Origin: DATHYU01 sp033722675
GTDB taxonomy: Bacteria; Actinomycetota; Acidimicrobiia; Spongiisociales; UBA11373
Length of the DNA: 64,000 nt
NCBI GenBank assembly: GCA_033722675.1
Contig: JAWVYO010000001.1
Span: forward strand, 55,946 to 119,945
Direction of reading: 5' to 3'
Below, in pieces: positions 1-8,252 of the stretch. Position 1 is the first letter of the stretch; each line of letters opens with the position of its first letter. A program made the translations under genes and the position numbers. The notes under the pieces are model-generated. The model ran no database searches and was not told where the DNA came from. It was given only the letters and a program-made list of their open reading frames with translations.

Positions 1-1
1 C

Positions 2-910
2 GACGCCTCGCAGACCGACTTCGGCGGACGGCTGCTCTGGGAGGCGACACGGGACACGTCGGTGTTCGGGTCGCCCCTCATCATGGGCGACCGGGTGATC
101 GTGGGCGACGCCGACGGGATGGTCGCCGCGTATTCGATGGAGGACGGGACCCCGCTGTGGGAGGCGCAGGTCGAGGGCGCGATCCGCGGAGGCCCCTCCA
201 GCGACGGGGAGATCATCGTCGTGGCGGGCGAGCAGCGTGAGATCCTCGCCCTCGACCGGGATGGCACCGAGCTGTGGCGCAAGACGCTCCGAGGACGCGA
301 CATCACCGCGAGCACCGAGATCTTCGCCGCCCCCACGATCTCCGACGGCGTCGTGATCCTGTCGCTGGTGCGCGACGACGTGTACGCCGACCCGGCGCTC
401 ATGGCGCTCGACCTGGCCACCGGCGTGGATCTGTGGATCGGCACGGACACGGGTTCGGTCAAGGACGACTGGGGCGACCTGGCGTGGGGCAACCTGCGGG
501 CCTCGCCCGCCACGGTGGGCGATCTCGTCGTCTCTGCGGAGACGTACTCACAGGGGGCGGTCGTGCTCGGCGCCGACGACGGCGAGACCCGGGGAGCCGT
601 GACGTCTGGACCGTTCTGCATCCCCCACTGGCCCTCGCCCGCCGTGGTCTCGAATCAGGTGATCCTGCCCCGGCACGATGGCGGCATCTACGCCGTCGAC
701 CTGGCCTCGGGCAACGTCGTGTGGTCCCTCTTCCTCGGGGACTCCCAGGCGCGGGGGACCTTCCCGCCCGAGTACACCGAGGACGAGTCGTTCTGTGAGT
801 GGGGCCCGGAGGGGACGGCCTCGATCCTGTCGTCACCGGCGATCTCCCAGGACGGGATCGTCGTGGTGGGCACGCTGGAGGGCGTGCTCTACGCGATCGC
901 CGACACCTAG
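2..910 (+). CDS. PQQ-like beta-propeller repeat protein, 5' truncated
   Basis: The reading frame is open from base 2, so the gene begins outside the window; at least 302 residues are visible. The protein has recurring blade motifs of the PQQ/BamB-like propeller type: 'GTPLWEAQ', 'GTELWRK', 'LDLATGVDLW' and 'VDLASGNVVWS', each ending in a Trp after a Gly-rich turn. This fold usually forms a secreted or surface-anchored propeller, but the N-terminus that would show a signal peptide is missing. It could be an accessory propeller domain of a larger protein. The stop codon overlaps by 3 bases the stop of the convergent S41-like gene, so no terminator fits between them. The function cannot be narrowed further. 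Confidence 0.85.
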   Translation, partial: DASQTDFGGRLLWEATRDTSVFGSPLIMGDRVIVGDADGMVAAYSMEDGTPLWEAQVEGAIRGGPSSDGEIIVVAGEQREILALDRDGTELWRKTLRGRDITASTEIFAAPTISDGVVILSLVRDDVYADPALMALDLATGVDLWIGTDTGSVKDDWGDLAWGNLRASPATVGDLVVSAETYSQGAVVLGADDGETRGAVTSGPFCIPHWPSPAVVSNQVILPRHDGGIYAVDLASGNVVWSLFLGDSQARGTFPPEYTEDESFCEWGPEGTASILSSPAISQDGIVVVGTLEGVLYAIADT

Positions 911-2196
911 TCGGCCACCGCCTCCACCGCCGCCTCGAGGCCCGGATCGACACCGGCTTCGAGGTCCGCCAGCGTGGTCGGCGCCGACACGTCGGGCGGG
1001 ACGCCGATCCCGTCGAAGGACGTGCCCGAGGCGTCCTCGGTCCGCTGGTTGGGCAGTCCCAGCGACCAGCCCACCGGCAGGGCCCGGGCGAGGATGGGGG
1101 AGGGAGACCCGGCGGTCGGCTCGCCCACGAAGGTCACCCCGGGGACCTGGCGCAGTGCGAGCACGAGGAGCTCGGCCGCGCCGCTCGTGCCGGGACCGAC
1201 CAGCACCGCGAGCTCGCCGGGGAACACGCCCGTCGGCGCCGGGCGCACGACGATCGAGCCGGCGTCGACGAAGTCGTCGGTGCCGCCCACCCGGGCGCGG
1301 CGCGAGGCCACGAGGGTCTCCTCCTGGACGAACCGCGAGGCGAGGATCATGCCGAGGCCCTCGACGCCGCCGTCGTTGGCGCGGAGGTCGAGGACGAGCC
1401 GGGTCTCGGGGCCGCTCGACTCGATGAGGCCGTCCACGACGCGCGCCATCGCCTCTCCCGTCCGTGCGACCCCGCCGGCGAAGGGCTCGAGTGTCGTGAC
1501 GGCGAGGTACCCGACACCGTCGGCGGCGAGGCCGGCCACCATCGCGCCATCGCCCTCCGTGCCTTCGACCGACAACAGATGTTCGCCCGCCAGGGCGGCG
1601 GCTGCGAGGCGGTCGGCCACGGGGGCCGCTGCGGATCGCCACACGCCCTCGGGGACGCCCTGCTGGGGCTCCTGGACGGACAGGCGCACCTGGGGGTCGT
1701 CGAGCGGGTCGAGGAGCGCGGTGATCGCCTCGAAGGCCTCCGACGGCGGGCTGCCGGCCGTGAGCCCGTCGCCGAGCACCGCTGCACGCGCCGCCCACCC
1801 GTCGTCGAGGGAGCCGGCGTAGTGGTCCTCCATGGCCTCCACCACGATCCCGAGCGACGACGGGGCATCGTCGTCGTAGAACTCCTCGGGGATCACGCAC
1901 CCGTCCGGGAGGTCGGACCGTTCGTACCGGACGATGCGCCCGGCCTCGCGGAGGATCAGTTCGTCGTCGCCCTCCAGGGTGAGCACCTCGGCGATCCCCC
2001 GGGACCCGCTCTCCGCCACCCGGACGCAGTGATCGTCGCCGTATTCGTACACCTCGACGGCGCCCTGGGAGATGGTGATGTAGCCGCCGAAGCCGATGGA
2101 GCGCCACTGGCCCTCGAAGGGTTCCGCCTCGGCGGTCGAGGGGCCACACGAGGCGAGCGCGAGCACGGCGACGCAGGCCGCGACGAGGGCTCTCAC
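907..2196 (-). CDS. Lipoprotein with S41 (tail-specific protease-like) domain
   Basis: This 429-residue protein starts at GTG 2196, which overlaps the stop of the upstream NuoF-like gene (GTGA), so the two are translationally coupled. The N-terminus is a lipoprotein signal, a hydrophobic run ending in the lipobox 'LASC', so the mature protein should be anchored on the outer face of the membrane. The C-terminal half resembles the S41/TSPc peptidase fold: 'VLDLRANDGG' followed by 'GTSGAAELLVLAL' with the candidate nucleophile Ser, then 'FVGEPTAGSPS'. There is no obvious PDZ domain. It is probably a cell-envelope peptidase or a catalytically altered relative; the family call is better supported than activity. 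Confidence 0.8.
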   Translation of the reverse strand: MRALVAACVAVLALASCGPSTAEAEPFEGQWRSIGFGGYITISQGAVEVYEYGDDHCVRVAESGSRGIAEVLTLEGDDELILREAGRIVRYERSDLPDGCVIPEEFYDDDAPSSLGIVVEAMEDHYAGSLDDGWAARAAVLGDGLTAGSPPSEAFEAITALLDPLDDPQVRLSVQEPQQGVPEGVWRSAAAPVADRLAAAALAGEHLLSVEGTEGDGAMVAGLAADGVGYLAVTTLEPFAGGVARTGEAMARVVDGLIESSGPETRLVLDLRANDGGVEGLGMILASRFVQEETLVASRRARVGGTDDFVDAGSIVVRPAPTGVFPGELAVLVGPGTSGAAELLVLALRQVPGVTFVGEPTAGSPSPILARALPVGWSLGLPNQRTEDASGTSFDGIGVPPDVSAPTTLADLEAGVDPGLEAAVEAVAD

Positions 2197-3494
2197 CCCG
2201 CGGCCTCCGACCGGGTGAACCGGTCGCCGTCGTGGTCGACGAGCTTGGGCACCGTCAGTCCCCGGTGGCCGGGACACGATCCGTCGAGGTGCCCGGCGAC
2301 GTCGTCCCAGAACCGCTCGACGATGCCGGCGGCGAGGTCACGGCCCGCGGCGCCGAGGCCGCAGCGATTGGCGTCGGTCACCCGCTGGGTCCACGCGGCG
2401 AGTTCTTCGACCGTCCCGGTGTCCCCGGCGCCCTCGTGGAGCACGTCGAACCGCTCGGCGAGCGCGGCGGTGCCCAGCGAGCACGGCGGGCACTGACCGC
2501 ACGACTCCGCGGCGAGGAAGCCCCCCAGCACGGCACCCGCCTCGAGGAGGCACGTGGTGTCGTCGTACACGATGAACCCGCCGGAACCGAGGCCGGCGCC
2601 GGCGCGCTGCAGGGCGCCGAACTCCAGCGGCGTGTCGAGATCCGCGGCGGTGAGCGGCGCGTTCGACACCCCCGAGAGGATCGCCTTCGGACGGCGCCCG
2701 GCCTCGAGACCCTCGCCGACGCCGTACACCAGCCACGACAGCGGCGTCCCCAGCCCGAGTTCGACGACCCGCTCCCGCCGGACGTCGCCGGACACGGTGA
2801 AGACCATGGTGCCGGGCGAGTCCTCGGTCCCCCGCGATCGGAACCATTCCGCGCCCTCGCGCAGGATGGAGGGGACGTGGGCCAGGGTCTCGACGTTGTT
2901 GACGACCGTGGGGTTGGGTGACGTCGGCGTCCCGAAGAGCCCGCTCACGTAGGGCGGGTACAGGGTCGGCTTCGGGTCGCGTCCGGCGACCACCTCGAGG
3001 AGCGCCTTCTCCTCGCCGAAGAGGTAGTCGTCGGGCCCGGTGACCACGGCGATCGGCAGGTCCCCGGTCATGCCGGCGTCCGCCATCTCGGCGAGGGCCG
3101 TCTCGAGCCGGTCGATCTCGGGCCGGAACGCAGCCTTGACGGCGACGTAGGCGGCCGACGCACCGACGGCGAGCGCGGCGATCACCACCCCGTCGATCAC
3201 CTGATAGGGATTGGCGCGCAGGATGGCCCGGTCCTTGAACGTCCCCGGTTCGCCCTCGGCCCCGTTGCAGACCACGTACCGCTCCCCGCTTTCGCCGCGG
3301 ACGCCGGACCACTTGATGGCCGTCGGGAATCCGGCGCCGCCGCGACCCCGGAGCCCGGCAGCCCGGATCTCGGCGATCGTCGCCTCGGGGCCGACGGTGC
3401 GGGCCCGCTCGACGGCGACACCGCCTCCGGCGGCGCGATGGGCGTCGAGATCCTCGACGGCGGCGAGCAGGCCGCCCTCGCCGTCGTCGGTCAT
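2193..3494 (-). CDS. NuoF-like NADH-binding flavoprotein (stand-alone)
   Basis: This 433-residue protein is related to the 51-kDa NADH-binding subunit of complex I and of NAD-dependent hydrogenases and formate dehydrogenases. 'GLRGRGGAGFPT' is the Gly-rich nucleotide/FMN site, 'EGEPGTFKDR' is the conserved acidic stretch, and 'ESCGQCPPC' plus a later 'NRCGLG' supply the four Cys of the N3-type [4Fe-4S] cluster. The ATG at 3494 overlaps the upstream acyltransferase stop (ATGA). No other nuo, hydrogenase or formate dehydrogenase subunit lies nearby, so its electron partner is unknown. The frame stays open upstream of 3494, but that stretch is a shadow of the acyltransferase gene. Confidence 0.88.
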   Translation of the reverse strand: MTDDGEGGLLAAVEDLDAHRAAGGGVAVERARTVGPEATIAEIRAAGLRGRGGAGFPTAIKWSGVRGESGERYVVCNGAEGEPGTFKDRAILRANPYQVIDGVVIAALAVGASAAYVAVKAAFRPEIDRLETALAEMADAGMTGDLPIAVVTGPDDYLFGEEKALLEVVAGRDPKPTLYPPYVSGLFGTPTSPNPTVVNNVETLAHVPSILREGAEWFRSRGTEDSPGTMVFTVSGDVRRERVVELGLGTPLSWLVYGVGEGLEAGRRPKAILSGVSNAPLTAADLDTPLEFGALQRAGAGLGSGGFIVYDDTTCLLEAGAVLGGFLAAESCGQCPPCSLGTAALAERFDVLHEGAGDTGTVEELAAWTQRVTDANRCGLGAAGRDLAAGIVERFWDDVAGHLDGSCPGHRGLTVPKLVDHDGDRFTRSEAAG

Positions 3495-5074
3495 CGGCCC
3501 CCCGATCCGTTGCCCGACGGTTCCTCCTCCGCCACGTCGGCCTTCTTGACGGTGGTCGTCGTCCGGGTCGCGGTCGCCCCCTTCGCCGAGGGGGTCGAGC
3601 CGGCCTTCTTCGATGCGGCCTTCTTCGTCTTCTTCCCCGTGGTGCCCGTCCCCCGGCCCGCCCGCTCCGCGGCCGCTTCGAGGTCGTCCACCGACCCGGC
3701 GATCCGCTCCACGAAGCGGTCGATGTCGGGGACCAGGTCCCAGTCGGAGTTGACGCCCCAGTACATACGGCCGTCGTAGGAGAACAACGCCACGCCGATC
3801 CCGTGGTTCGCCCACAGCGGCACCATCGGGTAGTTCGCCGTCATGCGCGCCCCCAGGAGGTAGAGCGGGATCTGGGGCCCGGGGACGTTCGTCACCGTCA
3901 TGTTGAACGGACGGACCGTGCCCGCCGCCACCCGCGCCGCCACCGACAGCAGCGTCCCGGGGGTCCACGAGGCGGTCTGCGTGAGCATCGCGGCGCCGAG
4001 GGCCTGGTCGGTGTCCTTGAGGTGCGACGTCGCCTCCCGGACCCGGGCGAGGCGATCGGTGGCGTCCGGCTCGTCGATGGGCAGATCGATGAGCCACATC
4101 GTCACCTGGTTCCCGAGCTCGCCCTGCTGGTCGTCGTCGCGGATGCTGACCGGCACCATGACCCGGAAGTCGAGGTCGGACACGTCGACGCCCCGATCCT
4201 CGGCGAGGAAGCTGCGCACCGCGCCGGCGACGGCGGCGATGACCACGTCGTTGACGGTGCCCCCCAGCGCGTTCTTGATCCCCTTGACACGGTCCAGCTC
4301 GGTGTCGTGGAAGGCGATCCGCCGATTCGGCCCGATCGGATCGTTGATCGGCGTGCGCGAGGCGTTGGAGAACCACCCGGACCTCGCCGAGTCGATCATC
4401 GCACCGACGCGGTGGCGCACCTCGTCGGCCACGTCCTTCGAGCTCTCCACGAACCCGGCGAGGCTCTTCGTCGCCTCGAGGGGGAGCCGGGCCCGCCGGA
4501 TCGCCTCGTCGCGGAGCAGTTCGAGGCTCGACGGCGCCGGCCGCGGCTCGAACTCGTCGGGGTCCTCGATCGTGTCGTCGGCGAGCGGCGACAGCGTCAC
4601 CTTCAGCAGGTCGACACCCGAGATGCCGTCGATCATGCAGTGGTGGACCTTCGTGACGAGCGCCACCTTGTCGTCCTGGAGGCCCTCGACCACCCAGATC
4701 TCCCACAGCGGCCGGGTCCGGTCGAGTCGCTGGCTGTAGATGCGTCCGGCGAGTGCCCGGAGCTGCTCGTCGCCGCCGGGCGCCGGCAACGCCGTGTGCC
4801 GAACGTGATAGGTGAGGTCGAAGTGCTCGTCGTCGACCCACACGGGGTGGCGCTCGATCGGGATCCACTCGAGGCGCTGGCGGTACCGGGGGATGTACTT
4901 GAGCCGTCCGGCGACGAAGGCACGCAGGCGCTCGATGTCGATGCCGCCGTCGGGCCGGCGGAGGTGCTCACCCTCGAAGACGAGGGTGCCGCCGACGTGC
5001 ATCGGATGCTCCCGACCCTCCATCGCGAGGAACGTGGAGTCGAGGAAGGAGAGTCGCTCGTAGTGGGTGGACAT
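3491..5074 (-). CDS. WS/DGAT acyltransferase (wax ester synthase/diacylglycerol acyltransferase)
   Basis: This 527-residue member of the WS/DGAT family transfers acyl groups from acyl-CoA to diacylglycerol or alcohols to make storage lipid. The N-terminus 'SFLDSTFLAMEG' is typical, the catalytic motif HHxxxDG is present as 'VHHCMIDG', and 'NDVVIAAVAGA' and 'NVPGP' are conserved family blocks. After about residue 470 the chain becomes a tail of Lys/Ala/Thr repeats ('KKTKKAASKKAG') followed by an acidic end, not part of the enzyme fold. It heads an operon with the NuoF-like and S41-like genes, joined by ATGA and GTGA overlaps. The Met at 5074 is chosen because the family begins there. Confidence 0.92.
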   Translation of the reverse strand: MSTHYERLSFLDSTFLAMEGREHPMHVGGTLVFEGEHLRRPDGGIDIERLRAFVAGRLKYIPRYRQRLEWIPIERHPVWVDDEHFDLTYHVRHTALPAPGGDEQLRALAGRIYSQRLDRTRPLWEIWVVEGLQDDKVALVTKVHHCMIDGISGVDLLKVTLSPLADDTIEDPDEFEPRPAPSSLELLRDEAIRRARLPLEATKSLAGFVESSKDVADEVRHRVGAMIDSARSGWFSNASRTPINDPIGPNRRIAFHDTELDRVKGIKNALGGTVNDVVIAAVAGAVRSFLAEDRGVDVSDLDFRVMVPVSIRDDDQQGELGNQVTMWLIDLPIDEPDATDRLARVREATSHLKDTDQALGAAMLTQTASWTPGTLLSVAARVAAGTVRPFNMTVTNVPGPQIPLYLLGARMTANYPMVPLWANHGIGVALFSYDGRMYWGVNSDWDLVPDIDRFVERIAGSVDDLEAAAERAGRGTGTTGKKTKKAASKKAGSTPSAKGATATRTTTTVKKADVAEEEPSGNGSGGR

Positions 5075-5112
5075 GCGGGGCCTCCCCCCGGGGCGGGCTG
5101 ACGGGACCGGCG

Positions 5113-5118
5113 TAGGCT
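5113..5118 (+). promoter_or_regulatory. Leaderless -10 element for the glycosylase gene
   Basis: TAGGCT is followed by 6 nt and then the ATG at 5125. That places the predicted transcription start on the start codon, with no room for a ribosome binding site. Confidence 0.5.
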
Positions 5119-5124
5119 GCCCCA

Positions 5125-6018
5125 ATGCTACGGCGCACGGTTCGGCTGCGGGCACCCGTCGACCTGCGGGCGACGCTCGGGGCGCTGAGCGCCGGTCCGG
5201 CGGATCCGACCACGATCCTGCGCCCGGGCGAGGCGTGGCGGGGCACCAGGACACCCGATGGTCCCGCCACCCTCCGCCTGAGCGGATCCGGCCGTGTCGT
5301 CGATGCCGAGGCGTGGGGTCCGGGGGCCGGATGGCTCCTCGAGGCCGCTCCGGGGTTCGTGGGGGCCGACGACGAACCCTTCGCGTCGGACCATCCCCTC
5401 GTCGGGCGGCTGGCCCGCCGGCACGCAGGGCTGAGGGTCACACGCACCGCCCGGGTCGTCGAGGTCACGCTGCGCGCCGTGCTCGAACAGCGCGTGACGG
5501 GCCGCGAGTCGAAGCGGTCGTGGGCCCGGCTCGTCCGTGCCACCTCGGAGCCCGCCCCGGGCCCGGCGCCCGGTCTGTTCCTCCCGCCCGACCCGGCCGT
5601 CGTCGCCGGACTCGCTTACCACCGCTTCCATCCCATGGGGGTGGAACGCACCCGTGCCGAGACGCTCATCCGGGTGGCCCGCCACGCCCGGCGTCTGGAG
5701 GACACGGCGGCCATGCCCCTGGACGACGCCCACCGACGCCTGCAGGCGGTCCGGGGTGTCGGGCCGTGGACCGCCGCCCTCGTCGCCGGGGTGGCCCTCG
5801 GCGACGCCGACGCCGTGCCGGTGGGCGACTACCACATCCCCAACACGGTCGCCTGGGCCCTGGCCGGAGAGCCGCGGGCGGACGACGACCGCATGCTCCA
5901 CCTCCTCGAGCCCTTCACCGGCCAGCGCGGACGGGTCGTCCGTCTCCTGAAGGCGGCCGGCATCCGGGCCCCGAAGTACGGCCCGCGCGCACCGATCCGC
6001 TCCATCGAACGGATCTGA
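5125..6018 (+). CDS. AlkA-like DNA-3-methyladenine glycosylase (HhH-GPD)
   Basis: This 297-residue base-excision enzyme of the HhH-GPD superfamily removes alkylated bases from DNA. The helix-hairpin-helix is visible as 'LQAVRGVGPWTAALVAG' around residues 207-223, followed by the catalytic Asp in 'VPVGDYHIPN' near residue 239. The N-terminal 80 residues resemble the AlkA N-domain. It is divergent from the acyltransferase gene and its TAGGCT box suggests a leaderless transcript. There is no methylated-DNA sensor (Ada) next to it. The GPD motif and spacing are complete, so activity is likely; the lesion range cannot be read from sequence. Confidence 0.85.
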   Translation: MLRRTVRLRAPVDLRATLGALSAGPADPTTILRPGEAWRGTRTPDGPATLRLSGSGRVVDAEAWGPGAGWLLEAAPGFVGADDEPFASDHPLVGRLARRHAGLRVTRTARVVEVTLRAVLEQRVTGRESKRSWARLVRATSEPAPGPAPGLFLPPDPAVVAGLAYHRFHPMGVERTRAETLIRVARHARRLEDTAAMPLDDAHRRLQAVRGVGPWTAALVAGVALGDADAVPVGDYHIPNTVAWALAGEPRADDDRMLHLLEPFTGQRGRVVRLLKAAGIRAPKYGPRAPIRSIERI

Positions 6019-6045
6019 TCGGGAAGCAGGAAGGGGCCCTCCCCC

Positions 6046-6984
6046 CTACACAGCGAAGCCGACGAAGGCCAGGAAGATCGTCAGGAGGACGGCGCCCTCC
6101 CAGCGGACGAGACGCCGTCCGGTGAGGACGAGGACGCCGGCGAGCAGCGCCGATCCGGCCATGAAGCCGGCCGCGATGCCGAAGGTGTCGTCGACCGGTC
6201 CGGGTCCGACGAGCCCGGCGGTGCCGGCCACCATGAGCGTGTTGAACAGGTTCGATCCGAGGACGTTGCCGAGCACGAGGTCGGTCTCGCTGCGGCGGGC
6301 TGCGGCGAGGGCGGTCGCGAGTTCGGGCAGCGAGGTCCCGACCGAAACGATGACCAGACCGACGAAGGCGTCGGAGATCCCGACCTCGTCGGCGAGGAGT
6401 CCGGCGCCGCGGACGAGGAACTCGGCGCCGAGCAGGGTCAGACCGAGGGTGAGGGTGCCCATGATCAGCTCGCGGGGGACGAACACGGCCTGGGCCTCGG
6501 GGACGTCGGGGTCGGGGGCGCGGCCCCGGGCGGCGTCCCGCCGGGCCCAGCGGATGAGCAGGAAGGCTGCGACGACCATTCCTCCGAACAGCCCCGCTGC
6601 CTCCCATCGATTCATCTCGAGGTCGAGCAGGAGGAAGGAGAACGTGACGACGGCGAGGAGCATGAGGCCTCCCTCCCGACGCACGATGGTGCCCCGGGAG
6701 AAGATCGTTCCCACGAGCGCCGTCGTCCCGAGCACGAGGGTCACGTTCGCGGTGTTCGACCCCACGACGTTGCCGATGGCCAGGTCGAGTTCGCCCCGTC
6801 CGGCCGCGAGCACGGAGACGAGGAGCTCGGGGGCGGAGGTGCCGAGCCCCACGACGAGGGCGCCGATGAGGATCGGCGACATGCCCCAGGCGCGCGACAG
6901 CCGTGCGGCGGCGAGGACGAACCGGTCGGCGGCGAGCGTGAGCAACAGCAGACCGGCGAGCAGCAGGGCGAGGGCGGTGATCAT
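6046..6984 (-). CDS. Calcium/sodium antiporter of the CaCA family (YrbG-like)
   Basis: This 312-residue membrane protein has about ten hydrophobic segments and the two inverted alpha repeats that form the ion path. The first is 'GLGTSAPELLVSV' with 'GNVVGSNTANV', the second 'SVGTSLPELATAL' with 'GNVLGSNLFNT'. The two Glu in the PEL motifs are the expected ion ligands. It should exchange sodium or protons for calcium across the cytoplasmic membrane. It lies tail-to-tail with the glycosylase gene, with only 27 bases between. A possible -10 (TACGAT) lies 12 nt upstream of the ATG at 6984, giving at most a very short leader. Confidence 0.92.
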   Translation of the reverse strand: MITALALLLAGLLLLTLAADRFVLAAARLSRAWGMSPILIGALVVGLGTSAPELLVSVLAAGRGELDLAIGNVVGSNTANVTLVLGTTALVGTIFSRGTIVRREGGLMLLAVVTFSFLLLDLEMNRWEAAGLFGGMVVAAFLLIRWARRDAARGRAPDPDVPEAQAVFVPRELIMGTLTLGLTLLGAEFLVRGAGLLADEVGISDAFVGLVIVSVGTSLPELATALAAARRSETDLVLGNVLGSNLFNTLMVAGTAGLVGPGPVDDTFGIAAGFMAGSALLAGVLVLTGRRLVRWEGAVLLTIFLAFVGFAV

Positions 6985-7020
6985 GAAGGGTCGTCGATCG
7001 TACCGGCGCGACCGCCGCGC

Positions 7021-7491
7021 TCAGCCGTCGCCGTTGTCGGCCCGGACGGCTTCGGCGATGCGCTCGAGCACGTCGGCGAGGACCCTCGCCTCGTCCTCGT
7101 CGACGTGGGCGGCGAAGTGCCGCTCGATGCCGGCGAGGTGTGTGGGGGCGGCCTCGGAGAAGATGCGCCGGCCTTCGGCGGTGAGCACGACGTCCATGCC
7201 GCGCCGGTCGGAGGGGCAGACCTGCCGTGTCACCAGCCCGGCATCCTCCATGCGATCGATGAACCGGGTGGCGGCGCTGCGGCTGACCAGCAGGCTGTCG
7301 GCGAGTTCGTGCATGCGGAGGCGACCGTCGGGGGCCTCCCGCAGGTAGAGGAGCACCTCGTACCACGAGATCGGGAGGTCGTGGGTCTCGGCGAGTTCGG
7401 TGGAGAGGCGGTCGACGACCTCGGCGTGGGCGCGCAGCAGGTTGCGCCAGGCGGCCAGCTGCGTGCTGGTCATCGAGGTGGTGGGGGCCAT
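7021..7491 (-). CDS. MarR-family transcriptional regulator
   Basis: This 156-residue winged-helix repressor is of the MarR type. The DNA-binding helix-turn-helix and wing are visible as 'LADSLLVSRSAATRFIDRMEDAGLV' followed by 'CPSDRRGMDVVLTAEGR'. It is transcribed divergently from yceI across a 106-bp gap holding two identical inverted repeats (7514-7528 and 7552-7566). The one nearer this gene lies about 10 bp upstream of its own TACGGT -10 box, so autoregulation as well as control of yceI is likely. The ATG at 7491 is preferred over in-frame upstream codons because it follows that -10 box by 6 nt. Ligand unknown. Confidence 0.92.
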   Translation of the reverse strand: MAPTTSMTSTQLAAWRNLLRAHAEVVDRLSTELAETHDLPISWYEVLLYLREAPDGRLRMHELADSLLVSRSAATRFIDRMEDAGLVTRQVCPSDRRGMDVVLTAEGRRIFSEAAPTHLAGIERHFAAHVDEDEARVLADVLERIAEAVRADNGDG

Positions 7492-7497
7492 GGGGCG

Positions 7498-7503
7498 ACC
7501 GTA
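7498..7503 (-). promoter_or_regulatory. Leaderless -10 element for marR
   Basis: On the minus strand TACGGT is followed by 6 nt and then the ATG at 7491. The first MarR operator begins 10 bp further upstream. Confidence 0.5.
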
Positions 7504-7513
7504 CCGCAAGAAA

Positions 7514-7528
7514 GTTGCAATATGCAAC
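7514..7528. promoter_or_regulatory. Probable MarR operator 1
   Basis: Perfect inverted repeat GTTGCA-ATA-TGCAAC with 6-bp arms and a 3-bp spacer. It is AT-richer than its surroundings and lies in the shared marR/yceI promoter region. The second copy has the same arms and spacing, which supports a real protein-binding site. Confidence 0.75.
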
Positions 7529-7551
7529 GAGTAGTCGACGTTGGGCGATAT

Positions 7552-7566
7552 GTTGCACACTGCAAC
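7552..7566. promoter_or_regulatory. Probable MarR operator 2
   Basis: Perfect inverted repeat GTTGCA-CAC-TGCAAC, with the same arms as operator 1 and a different 3-bp spacer. Centres are 38 bp apart. It lies about 30 bp before the yceI start, where bound repressor would block the yceI promoter. A further half-site (TTGCA) follows directly at about 7569. Confidence 0.75.
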
Positions 7567-7597
7567 GATTGCACATCCCAATTAAAAGGAGCGATCC

Positions 7598-8167
7598 GTG
7601 ACCACCACCACCGCCACCCGCACCGTCGACGGACTGAGCGTCCCCGCAGCCGGGACGTGGACCATCGACAAGGACCACTCGAAGGTCGAGTTCGTCGCCC
7701 GTCACCTCATGGTGACGAAGGTGCGGGGCTCCTTCGAGGACTACGCGGCCGAGATCGTCGTCGGTGACGATCCCACCGAGTCGAGCATCGACGTGACCAT
7801 CCAGGCCGCTTCGATCACCACGGGTGCCGACGACCGCGATGCCCATCTCCGTTCCGGCGACTTCCTGGACGTGGAGACGTTCGAGACCCTGCGCTTCGTG
7901 TCCGACACGATCGAGCGGACGGACGACGGCTGGGTCGCCCGGGGCGATCTGACGATCAAGGACGTCACCCGGCCCGTCGACCTCCGCTTCGACTTCCTCG
8001 GTGCCGCCACCGACCCCTGGGGCAACGCCAAGGCAGGGTTCGAGGCGCGGACCGAGATCGACCGCGAGGACTTCGGCCTCACCTGGAACGTCGCCCTCGA
8101 GTCCGGTGGCGTCCTCGTCTCCAAGACGGTGAAGATCGAGATCGACCTCCAGCTCGGCCAGGCCTGA
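7598..8167 (+). CDS. yceI: YceI-family polyisoprenoid-binding-like protein
   Basis: This 189-residue lipocalin-like protein belongs to the YceI family. The motifs 'GTWTIDKDHSKVEFVARHLMVTKVRGSF', here spanning residues about 14-41, together with 'DLTIKDVTRPVDL' are typical. No signal peptide is present, so it is probably cytoplasmic, as in many actinobacterial members. It starts at GTG 7598 with the Shine-Dalgarno sequence AAAGGAG six bases upstream, so unlike many neighbours it has a leader. Family members bind isoprenoid lipids and often respond to stress or hypochlorite; the ligand here is unknown. Control by the divergent MarR through the two operators is strongly suggested. Confidence 0.93.
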   Translation: MTTTTATRTVDGLSVPAAGTWTIDKDHSKVEFVARHLMVTKVRGSFEDYAAEIVVGDDPTESSIDVTIQAASITTGADDRDAHLRSGDFLDVETFETLRFVSDTIERTDDGWVARGDLTIKDVTRPVDLRFDFLGAATDPWGNAKAGFEARTEIDREDFGLTWNVALESGGVLVSKTVKIEIDLQLGQA

Positions 8168-8184
8168 CCCCGAACCCGACCGTT

Positions 8185-8215
8185 CGAGGGGCGCCCCCGC
8201 CGGGGGCGCCCCTCG
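8185..8215 (+). terminator. Strong GC hairpin after yceI
   Basis: A perfect 14-bp stem (8185-8198 with 8202-8215) closes a 3-nt loop, 17 bases after the yceI stop. No T-run follows, so it would act as an L-shaped GC-only terminator, a type described for actinobacteria, or as an RNA-stabilising hairpin. Confidence 0.65.
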
Positions 8216-8240
8216 TCGCGTCCGGTGCGAGTCGGCGTCC

Positions 8241-8246
8241 TAGGCT
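8241..8246 (+). promoter_or_regulatory. Leaderless -10 element
   Basis: TAGGCT is followed by 6 nt and then the ATG at 8253. It has the same hexamer and spacing as at 5113 and nearly the same as at 8784. Confidence 0.5.
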
Positions 8247-8252
8247 CGTCGC

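Noticed and set aside
3495..4868. In-frame extension of the NuoF-like gene through the acyltransferase gene.
   Set aside because: The acyltransferase in the other frame has all family motifs; the ATGA overlap gives the natural start at 3494.
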